A stretch of DNA of 6,985 nucleotides from Pseudomonadota bacterium (GTDB taxonomy: Bacteria; Pseudomonadota; Gammaproteobacteria; Steroidobacterales; Steroidobacteraceae), in contig JAJZLX010000055.1 of NCBI GenBank assembly GCA_021850555.1, forward strand, positions 1 to 6,985, read 5' to 3'. Under the pieces are notes generated by a model. It did no database searches. It had not been told where the DNA came from and was given only the letters and a program-made list of their open reading frames with translations. This document shows positions 1 through 6,328 of this stretch, piece after piece; the stretch's first letter is position 1; every line of letters starts with the position of its first letter. The translations under genes were made by a program, and so were the position numbers.

Positions 1-21
1 GGTTTCGGTCCGCAAACTCCC

Positions 22-212
22 GCCAAAAAGGCCCGCCATATCGGGGGCTTACATACCCTCAGGCCAAAAAACCGGACAGGTATTGGTCCGCACCCCCAGC
101 GGCAAAACCCCCCGACTTTCAGCCGCGGAAAGCGGCTATGTCAGGAGGTCTGAAATTCCAGGGAATTACAGCTGTGCCCCGCAGTCCGGCCTGTTCAAAT
201 TTCGGCCAAAAA
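22..212. repeat. Three GCCAAAAA boxes plus an 8-bp direct repeat, possible IS end
   Basis: The octamer GCCAAAAA occurs at 22-29, 63-70 and 205-212. GGTCCGCA occurs at 7-14 and again at 85-92. Seen from the - strand, the boxes read TTTTTGGC followed by more variable sequence. Spaced terminal repeats of this general kind occur at the ends of IS21-family elements, but no matching transposase is in the window and the arrangement was judged by eye. The boxes may also be chance A-tracts in a low-constraint region. Confidence 0.25.
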
Positions 213-214
213 TG

Positions 215-328
215 GGTTTTCCCCGTGGGTCCACCGGCGCTCGCTGGGCTCGCCCGCTTGTCTGGCCCGGCAAATAGGGATGCGCCGGGCCGACAAGCGG
301 CTTCGGCCCGTGGACTACGGGGAAAACC
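215..328. repeat. Long imperfect inverted repeat (hairpin)
   Basis: Outer arms: 215-226 (GGTTTTCCCCGT) pairs perfectly with 317-328 (ACGGGGAAAACC), and GTCCAC at 229-234 pairs with GTGGAC at 310-315. Inner arms: 254-262 (CCGCTTGTC) pairs with 292-300, and 264-271 (GGCCCGGC) pairs with 284-291. A single T bulge at 263 and a 12-base loop at 272-283 complete the inner hairpin. Roughly 35 base pairs are formed over 114 bases, with internal loops between the inner and outer stems. It could be a mobile-element end, a MITE or REP-type palindrome, or a structured RNA. No T-run follows, so it is not a typical intrinsic terminator. Confidence 0.7.
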
Positions 329-857
329 TCGCTGGGTACGCCGCAGGTGATCTGTCGGAGCCATGCGTGGATCAACAGAATCAACTACGATCAGATCGCG
401 CGCGGCGGACTTCTTCGGCTGCTCGCGGGGCCGCGCTTGGGGGTGACGAAGAAGAGCGGCGTCCAAAGTGCCACAACGCTCAATACCAATTCCTGTCGTT
501 TTACGCCAACCCCTGGTCGCGCGAAGCCGAAGCGGGAACGAAGCGTGCCGCGCCTCACAACAGTCCTCCCCACCCATGCAAAGAACGACCCTGCCCACGC
601 CCAGGCCCACGCACAGCTGTGCAATACGAGTGCTGCAGTCCCGGGATCGAGCCGGCCAAGATACGGCTATCGCAGGTTCACGCAAAGCTGACGATACCAC
701 CGCGAGTGTCGTTCATCGACGACTCAACCGCCGCTGCGCCGAATTGCCAAAACTGGGGCCTGCCTGTTCCAATTCACACCCGGCGCGGGAGGGTACGCAA
801 GCGCACAGAGGGTTGTGTCGGTACCGCGTACGCTCCGGTTCTCCAGAGTGCACACTC

Positions 858-862
858 GGAGA
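858..862 (+). promoter_or_regulatory. Ribosome-binding site of the slipin gene
   Basis: GGAGA lies seven bases before the ATG at 870. This Shine-Dalgarno match supports that start over codons further upstream in the same open frame. The diverged second slipin copy near the right end also begins at the equivalent methionine. Confidence 0.75.
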
Positions 863-869
863 AAGACAC

Positions 870-1778
870 ATGAATCCGGTCACCTCCTTCCTGGTTTTTC
901 TCTGCATCGCCGCGGGAGCCGCGACCGGGTACTTCATCAACGTCTATCTCGCGTTCGTGTTTTTCGCCGTCGCCTTGCTGGTCTCCGCGTCGATCAAATT
1001 GGCCGACGTGTGGCAGAAATTCGTAATCCTGAGACTCGGCAAACTGCAGAGTGTCCGGGGAGCGGGGCTCTTCGCGATCATCCCCATCATCGATTCGGTT
1101 ACGGCCATCATCGACACACGTATTCAGACGACCGCCTTCAATGCCGAGCAGACTTTGACCAAGGACACCGTGCCGGTGAACGTAGATGCGGTGGTGTTCT
1201 GGCACGTAGAGGATGCGCAAAAGGCGGCTCTCGCCATCACCGATTACCGTCAGGCGCTGGATCGGGTGGCCCAGACCTCGCTTCGCGAGATGATCGGCGC
1301 GACGATGCTCGCGAAGCTGCTGTCCGATCGGAAGGACGCGGACGACCAACTGAAGGCCTCGATCGGCCTAAAGACCGCTCCGTGGGGGGTATCCGTCGGC
1401 TCTGTCGAGATCCGCGACGTCATCATCCCCCCGTCCCTGCAGGACGCGATGGCCCACCAAGCCATGGCCGAGCGCGAAAAACAGGCGCGAGTGATCCTCG
1501 GGTCATCGGAAGCCGCGATCGCGGGCAGTTTCGTCGCTGCGGCGGACACTTATGCCGAGCATCCCATGGCGTTGCAGCTTCGCGCCATGAATATCATCTA
1601 CGAGACCACCCTGCAACGAGGCGCGACCATTCTGTTGCCAAGTTCGATGGTCGACAGCATGAATCCCTCAGCGAAGCTCATGGCTCTAGCAATGGCAGTC
1701 AATCAAACGCTCAAACCAGACGGCGAGCCACTGGCGCCGCGGCATGACCAGCCTGTTCCGCCGCCTAGCACCTCGTGA
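870..1778 (+). CDS. Slipin family protein (stomatin/SPFH, band 7)
   Basis: A membrane-anchored SPFH (band 7) protein of 302 residues. Slipins are scaffold-type proteins that oligomerise at the inner membrane and organise lipid microdomains; some work with NfeD proteins. The N-terminus has two hydrophobic segments, about residues 4-22 and 25-42, likely a hairpin anchor. The SPFH core begins with WQKFVILRLGK (48-58) and continues through DTRIQT (from 82), TKDTVPVNVDAVVFW, LREMIGATML (from 138) and GVSVGSVEIRDVIIP (from 173). An AEREKQAR helix and an Ala-rich helical tail follow, then the conserved TILLPSSMVD near the C-terminus and a Pro-rich end. The ATG at 870 is chosen because GGAGA precedes it and because the homologous fragment at 5964-6158 starts at the same place. 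No nfeD gene is next to it in this window. The next gene begins 249 bases downstream on the same strand. The family call is firm; the specific role is unknown. Confidence 0.9.
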   Translation: MNPVTSFLVFLCIAAGAATGYFINVYLAFVFFAVALLVSASIKLADVWQKFVILRLGKLQSVRGAGLFAIIPIIDSVTAIIDTRIQTTAFNAEQTLTKDTVPVNVDAVVFWHVEDAQKAALAITDYRQALDRVAQTSLREMIGATMLAKLLSDRKDADDQLKASIGLKTAPWGVSVGSVEIRDVIIPPSLQDAMAHQAMAEREKQARVILGSSEAAIAGSFVAAADTYAEHPMALQLRAMNIIYETTLQRGATILLPSSMVDSMNPSAKLMALAMAVNQTLKPDGEPLAPRHDQPVPPPSTS

Positions 1779-1941
1779 TCGTCGTGCGCCCTGCGGCGCC
1801 TCGCTCACCCGCGCACGTGCCCGAGCGTGACCACCCGATCATGCGGCTTCTCGTCCGGTTAAGTCGACGCGTCTGCGCACGGCTCAAGGGCGGCATTTCT
1901 GACGTAGCGGGATCAACGCACACCGGAACGTCGTCCATTTT

Positions 1942-1956
1942 CCGGCCCACGGCCGG
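1942..1956. promoter_or_regulatory. Perfect GC hairpin in the gap between slipin and the Aas-like gene
   Basis: CCGGCC (1942-1947) and GGCCGG (1951-1956) form a perfect six-pair stem around the loop CAC. There is no T-run after it on the + strand, so a standard intrinsic terminator is unlikely. It ends exactly on the G of the possible GTG start at 1956. In mRNA it would bury that codon, which is one reason for preferring a later start for the downstream gene. A role in pausing, partial termination or translation control is speculative. Confidence 0.4.
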
Positions 1957-2027
1957 TGAGATCCTCGGCTGCGCCCCCCGACCAGCGAGCGGTGACTCAT
2001 GATATTCGGGCCGCTCTAATACCTGCA

Positions 2028-5000
2028 ATGCCGATCGATAATCCGGCCAACGCCTCTCCCGGTGCCCGACCCGGGTCAAGCGCCGCGGCGGTCATTCGGC
2101 GCGGACGGCTGAGCTTTATCGCCCTGGTGGCCGCTTATACGCTCGGCAATTTCAACGATAACTTAAATAAACAGGCGGTCAGCCTGCTCGCCCTTTCTCA
2201 TCACCATGGCGCCCTTCAGGGTGTCATTGCGATGGTCTTCACGATACCGTTTCTGCTCTTCGCGGCACCAGCGGGTTGGTTGGCCGACCGGTACCCTCGC
2301 CGCCGGGTGGTCATCGTTGCGAAAGTCTTGGAACTCGTGTTCCTTTGCATCGGTGGCGTGGGGATACTGACCCTCGATTGGCCGCTCATCATCGCGGTGA
2401 TCTTTCTCATGGCGGTTCAGGCCACGATTTTCAGTCCGGCACTGAACGGCTCAATACCCGATATCTACCCCGAAAGCTTCGTGGTCCATGCGAACGCACG
2501 CCTTACATCAGCGACCACCGCCGGCATACTACTCGGTATCACCGTCGCCGGCATCGCGCTCAACACTAAGGGAACATTGTACGGCCTGCCCGCGAACCGC
2601 CTGCTGGTGGCAAGTTCCATGGCGCTCATCGGGTGCATCGGCCTCGCTGTAAGCTTCGGGATACCGAGTCGCCCGGCGGGTGATCCGAAGGAGCCCTTTC
2701 CCTGGGGAGGACCGCTGAGTTCGCTCAAGGACTTGTGGAGCCTTCGGGGCGATCGGCCGATGGTTGGCGCTATGCTTGCGATCGCCTATTTCTGGTTCGT
2801 TGCCGTCCTGCAGGTGCTGTTCATCAATGCCATGGGCATCGTGGAATTCGGCTTGAATGATGCGACCACAAGTTATCTTGTTGTCGCTGAACTACTGGGC
2901 GTGGTGGCGGGCGCGTTGACGGCCAAAAGAGTCATCGTCAGCGACGACGACGGCTTGTGGAGCACGCCGATAGCCGCCGCCGGGCTCGGCCTGTCTCTGC
3001 TCCTGTCCGGCATCAGCCCGCTGCTGCCAGCGGACGTCGGCCTCGGGTATCTGCTTGCGATGCTCATCTGCGCTGGAGCCTCAGGCGGCATGATGTTAGT
3101 GCCGCTCTCGAGCTTTTTCCAGACCCGTCCAACGCCGCAACGACGGGGTCGGGTGATTGCAGCCTCGGGGTTCGCGGGGTCCGCGGGGCTACTGCTCGGC
3201 AGTGCGGTGTACATTCCGATGTCCGGAAGTATGGAACCCACCAGCGCCTTTATATTCCTTGGACTCGTTACATTGGCCGCCGCCGCCTTTCTCGCCGGGA
3301 TGTTCGCACGTCGCAAGCCAGGCCGGGCGTCCTGGCTCGCGAAGGGGCTTTGCCTGTTGGGGCGGCGTATCCTCGCCCTCCGGTATCGCATGACGCTCGA
3401 CGGTGCGGCGCGCGTACGGCGGCGCGGGACGCGCGGGATTCTGTTCTTGCCGAATCATCCCGCCTTGATCGACCCGGTCATTCTCATCGCCTGGCTGCAT
3501 GGGTGGTTCGCTGTTCGGCCTTTGGCCGCAACGGAGCGGATTGATTTGCCGATGGTTCGCATGGCGGCTAATCTATTCGGGGTTCTGCAGATTCCGACGC
3601 TTGCGCAGTTCGAAGGCGATAACGCCGCTGCGGTGCAACAGTCGCTGCAGGAGTGTATCGACGCGCTGAAGAACGGCGAGAACGTGCTGTTCTACCCGGC
3701 CGGAAGGCTCATGCGACAGCGTCTCGAGGTGCTCGGCGGCGTCAGCGGTGCGCATTTTATCGTCGCGCAATTGCCGGAAATCAGAGTCGTGCTGATACGG
3801 ACCACGGGACTTTGGGGCAGCAGCTTCAGTTGGGCGACGGGAAAGCCGCCGAGCTTGACGCACGGGCTCTGGGGCCATGCGCTGAAAAATCTCGCCAGCG
3901 GCGTGTTCTTTGCGCCCAAGCGCGACGTACGGGTCGAGATCAGCGAGCCCGACGATCTGCCGCGGCATGCAGACCGCCTCGAGTTCAATGCCTATCTCGA
4001 CAGGTTCTACAACAATGCCGCTCCACCGGCGCGCTATCTGCCGTACAGCCTGTGGGAGAAAGGCGGCTGCCGGGACCTTCCGGAGCTAAAGCCGCTTGGC
4101 AGGCACTCATCGACGGACGCTCCAGCGGCGACACGAGAGATTGTGGTGGCGCACCTTCAGCAGGAGACGGGCGTGCAATCCCTGAAAGAGGATCTGGGCT
4201 TGGCGCAGGACTTGGGCATGGACAGTCTCGCGACCGTCGCGTTGATCCTTTGGCTGGAGGAGGAGTTCGCAGTTGCGGTTCCCGGCGTCGAAGCGCTGCG
4301 CACCGTGGGGGATGTCATCCGCGCGGCCTGTGGGCAGTTATCTCCCGAGTCCATAGACGTGCATATTCCCAAGCCACCGAGTGCATGGCTGGCATCCCCG
4401 CACAAGGTAAGGCTGCAACTCCCCGACGGCAACACCCTTCAGGAGGTATTTCTTGCTCGGGCCCGCCGAGCTCCGGGTCGCGTGATCGTCGCGGACATGC
4501 GTCAGGGAATTCGCACCTACCGTCAGATGATCGCTGCGATCTTTGCCTTGCGCGGCAAGATTGCTGCGCTTCCGGGGCCGTATGTCGGAATACTGCTGCC
4601 CGCATCAGTGGCTGCCGATACGGTTTTCTTCGCGACGCTTTTTGCCGACAAAATCCCGGTCATGATCAACTGGACAACGGGCTTGCGAGCCGTCCAGGCG
4701 GGCCTGGATATAGTCGGGATACAGAAGGTACTGACTGCGGACGTGTTGCTGCGACGTCTTGCGTCTCAGGGACTCGATCTCACGGCGGTTGAAGACCGCC
4801 TGGTGCGGATCGAGACGGTGGCCGCCGAAATCGGTTGGCACGAAAAGCTCTTTGCGGCATTGCGCGCCCGCCTTTCGTGGCGCAGCCTGCAGCCGATCAC
4901 AGCGGTGGATACCGCGGTGGTACTGTACACCAGTGGTTCGGAGGCGCTGCCCAAGGCAGTTCCCCTTACGCACGCCAATCTGCTGGCCAATGTTCGCGAC

Positions 5001-5969
5001 GTTCTCTCCTGTCTCACTCTTTACGAGAACGACAGTCTTCTGGGTATTTTGCCGCCATTCCATTCGTTCGGCCTTACCGGTACGATGCTCTTGCCGCTGC
5101 TTTCCGGTATAAGAGTGGTACATCACCCGGATCCGAACGCCGTCGCGGTACTGAGCAAAATCATTGCCGAGTATCGCCCTACCCTCCTGCCGAGCACCCC
5201 GACGTTCATCGCGAATATCGTGCGTGCAAGCGGGCCGAATGACTTAAGGTCGCTGCGTATCTGCGTGACCGGCGCCGAGAAGTGTCCTTCGGAAGTTTAT
5301 GAGGCCGTGCGCAAAAGTTGTCCGCAGGCGGTGATTTTGGAAGGATACGGCATCACGGAATGCTCGCCAATCCTGGCCGTGATGCGGGAAGACGACGTTC
5401 AGCCCGGAACCGTTGGCAAACCGATGCCCTCGGTTGTGACGGCCATTGCGGATATCGATAGTCACCAGCGAGTTGAGGTTGGTGGGACCGGGATGCTCCT
5501 GGTGCGAGGTCCAAGCATTTTTGGCGGCTACTTGCATGACACCGGTCCATCGCCATTCGAAGTGTTCGACGGTGAAACATGGTACCGCACCGGCGATCTA
5601 GTCAAGGCGGACACCCAGAACCGAGTGACATTCATGGGCCGCCTCACGCGGTTTGCGAAAATTGGTGGAGAAATGGTCTCTTTGCCGGCAATCGAAGCGG
5701 TGTTGTCACGCCGCTACGCGCTGCCCGAGGACACCGTTCCGTGCCTGGCCGTAGTGCCAACGCCCAATGATGTCCACCCGGAGCTGGTCTTGTGGACGAG
5801 TCGGCCATTGGAGCGGGCGCAAGTGAACAGGACTATCCAACAGGGCGGACTGTCAGGGTTGCACAATATCCGCATCGTTCGGGAAATTGCGCAGATTCCA
5901 CTCCTGGGTAGCGGGAAAATAGATTATCGGACGCTCGCGCAATTGCTGGCCGAAAAACCGAGTTCATGA
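2028..5969 (+). CDS. aas: Aas-like fusion: MFS transporter, PlsC acyltransferase, ACP and acyl-ACP ligase domains
   Basis: A protein of 1313 residues that resembles E. coli LplT and Aas joined together, with an added carrier domain; the likely role is inner-membrane uptake and re-acylation of lysophospholipids. Residues 30-428 form an MFS domain with about 12 helices, an FNDN segment at 42-45 and motif A GWLADRYPRRR (83-93). Residues 450-650 are a PlsC-type acyltransferase: NHPALID gives the NHx4D motif with His477 and Asp482, and FYPAGR (555-560) stands where most relatives have PEGT or PEGR. Residues 696-772 are an acyl carrier domain, DLGMDSL, with the phosphopantetheine site at Ser733. 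Residues 800-1310 are an AMP-forming ligase: TSGSEALPK (968-976), PPFHSFGLTG, EGYGITECSP (1105-1114), YRTGDL (1186-1191), GRLTRFAKIGGE (1204-1215) and the catalytic Lys1297 in GSGKIDYR. E. coli Aas is about 720 residues, lacks the ACP domain and is encoded beside a separate lplT. The start is uncertain: in-frame GTG codons at 1956 and 1992 are possible, and none of the three has a good ribosome-binding site. ATG 2028 leaves a short polar leader before the first helix. The substrate is inferred, not shown. Confidence 0.88.
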   Translation: MPIDNPANASPGARPGSSAAAVIRRGRLSFIALVAAYTLGNFNDNLNKQAVSLLALSHHHGALQGVIAMVFTIPFLLFAAPAGWLADRYPRRRVVIVAKVLELVFLCIGGVGILTLDWPLIIAVIFLMAVQATIFSPALNGSIPDIYPESFVVHANARLTSATTAGILLGITVAGIALNTKGTLYGLPANRLLVASSMALIGCIGLAVSFGIPSRPAGDPKEPFPWGGPLSSLKDLWSLRGDRPMVGAMLAIAYFWFVAVLQVLFINAMGIVEFGLNDATTSYLVVAELLGVVAGALTAKRVIVSDDDGLWSTPIAAAGLGLSLLLSGISPLLPADVGLGYLLAMLICAGASGGMMLVPLSSFFQTRPTPQRRGRVIAASGFAGSAGLLLGSAVYIPMSGSMEPTSAFIFLGLVTLAAAAFLAGMFARRKPGRASWLAKGLCLLGRRILALRYRMTLDGAARVRRRGTRGILFLPNHPALIDPVILIAWLHGWFAVRPLAATERIDLPMVRMAANLFGVLQIPTLAQFEGDNAAAVQQSLQECIDALKNGENVLFYPAGRLMRQRLEVLGGVSGAHFIVAQLPEIRVVLIRTTGLWGSSFSWATGKPPSLTHGLWGHALKNLASGVFFAPKRDVRVEISEPDDLPRHADRLEFNAYLDRFYNNAAPPARYLPYSLWEKGGCRDLPELKPLGRHSSTDAPAATREIVVAHLQQETGVQSLKEDLGLAQDLGMDSLATVALILWLEEEFAVAVPGVEALRTVGDVIRAACGQLSPESIDVHIPKPPSAWLASPHKVRLQLPDGNTLQEVFLARARRAPGRVIVADMRQGIRTYRQMIAAIFALRGKIAALPGPYVGILLPASVAADTVFFATLFADKIPVMINWTTGLRAVQAGLDIVGIQKVLTADVLLRRLASQGLDLTAVEDRLVRIETVAAEIGWHEKLFAALRARLSWRSLQPITAVDTAVVLYTSGSEALPKAVPLTHANLLANVRDVLSCLTLYENDSLLGILPPFHSFGLTGTMLLPLLSGIRVVHHPDPNAVAVLSKIIAEYRPTLLPSTPTFIANIVRASGPNDLRSLRICVTGAEKCPSEVYEAVRKSCPQAVILEGYGITECSPILAVMREDDVQPGTVGKPMPSVVTAIADIDSHQRVEVGGTGMLLVRGPSIFGGYLHDTGPSPFEVFDGETWYRTGDLVKADTQNRVTFMGRLTRFAKIGGEMVSLPAIEAVLSRRYALPEDTVPCLAVVPTPNDVHPELVLWTSRPLERAQVNRTIQQGGLSGLHNIRIVREIAQIPLLGSGKIDYRTLAQLLAEKPSS

Positions 5970-6158
5970 AGTCCTCGGGCATAAACGTTGTCCCAGCCTC
6001 AGAATCACGAACGTCTGCCAGACATCGGCCATTGTGAGCGACGGGGCTATCGGACGCGCGGCGGCGAGAAACACTAACGCTGACAGGTCAACGAAGTTCC
6101 AGACGGCGAGCCCAACGGCGATGCAGACGAGCACCAGGAACGACGTGACGGGAGTCAT
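5964..6158 (-). pseudogene. Truncated, frameshifted remnant of a second slipin gene
   Basis: Reading leftward from the ATG at 6156-6158, 57 residues align with the start of the intact slipin at 870-1778. Shared blocks are PVTSFLV, CIA, ADVWQ and FVILRLG, with one residue of length difference. Many codons differ synonymously (GTC ACG TCG against GTC ACC TCC), so this is a diverged paralog rather than a fresh copy. After FVILRLGQ the frame degrades: the open frame ends QRLCPRTS and stops. A shift of one base there would give ARGL, resembling the VRGAGL that follows in the intact protein. The SPFH core is missing because the sequence runs straight into the 3' end of the convergent Aas-like gene; the two frames overlap by six bases. 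No clear ribosome-binding site precedes the ATG. It would encode at most a short membrane-anchor peptide of 64 residues, most likely non-functional. Confidence 0.75.
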
Positions 6159-6328
6159 CGGACCGGCTCAGAATACCCGCGTGGGACGCCACATTGCTAT
6201 TGGGCTACTTGGTGTTGTCCGGAGTGTCGGTGCGCCAGCACCCAGAGGTGGCGCGGCGCTTTCGGATACGGGTCTACGGCGAAATTACAAGCCCGAGTTT
6301 CGCAAAGCTCCTGCGCGTGCAGCGCTGA
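6149..6328 (+). other. Open stretch, possible C-terminal remnant of an unidentified protein
   Basis: This + strand frame is open from 6149 and stops with TGA at 6326-6328. The part from about 6185 has a protein-like look: a hydrophobic run ATLLLGYLVLSG, then a basic tail containing RRFRIRVYGE and ending FAKLLRVQR. Codons mostly end in G or C. There is no ATG or ribosome-binding site at its start. Its left part runs opposite the upstream region and first codons of the slipin remnant, and its right part runs opposite the tail of the transposase remnant. I do not recognise the family. It may be the last part of a gene cut by rearrangement, or a chance open frame in GC-rich DNA. Confidence 0.2.

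Larger units (their letters stand above)
1..869. other. Long 5' stretch without a recognisable gene
   Basis: Several overlapping frames stay open here on both strands, as expected in GC-rich DNA. None gives a protein I recognise, a ribosome-binding site with a sensible start, or a consistent domain pattern. The translations are rich in Arg, Pro, Ser and Ala with no hydrophobic or motif structure. The frame of the downstream slipin also stays open back to about 468, but that extension looks like non-coding translation. What the stretch does hold is a strong imperfect inverted repeat at 215-328 and three GCCAAAAA boxes at 22, 63 and 205. I found no tRNA-like or rRNA-like sequence and no convincing sigma-70 promoter before the slipin gene. 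Confidence 0.6.

Noticed and set aside
215..328. Integron attC site
   Set aside because: The ends do not show the RYYYAAC and GTTRRRY core sites in the right orientation, and there is no integrase or cassette array nearby.
640..691. A short translation PRYGYRRFTQS resembling the RxRYGYRR motif of IS3-family transposases
   Set aside because: The match is only about eight residues, is followed at once by a stop, and has no upstream or downstream transposase sequence in any frame.
119..700. A long open frame on the - strand covering most of the left intergenic region
   Set aside because: No motif, no sensible start signal, and it crosses the strong palindrome at 215-328. Open frames on several strands at once are expected at this base composition.
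744..772. Sigma-70 promoter for the slipin (TTGCCA, 17 bases, TTCCAA)
   Set aside because: The -35-like hexamer is fair but the -10 hexamer matches TATAAT poorly, so it cannot be supported.
468..869. An N-terminal extension of about 134 residues on the slipin, in the same open frame
   Set aside because: Its composition is low-complexity Arg/Ser/Pro/Ala. A good ribosome-binding site precedes the ATG at 870, and the second slipin copy begins at the equivalent methionine.
1956..2027. Longer form of the Aas-like protein starting at GTG 1956 or GTG 1992
   Set aside because: Neither has a clear ribosome-binding site, GTG 1956 begins inside a perfect GC hairpin, and the extra residues show no domain. 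It is kept as a possible alternative because ATG 2028 also lacks a strong site.
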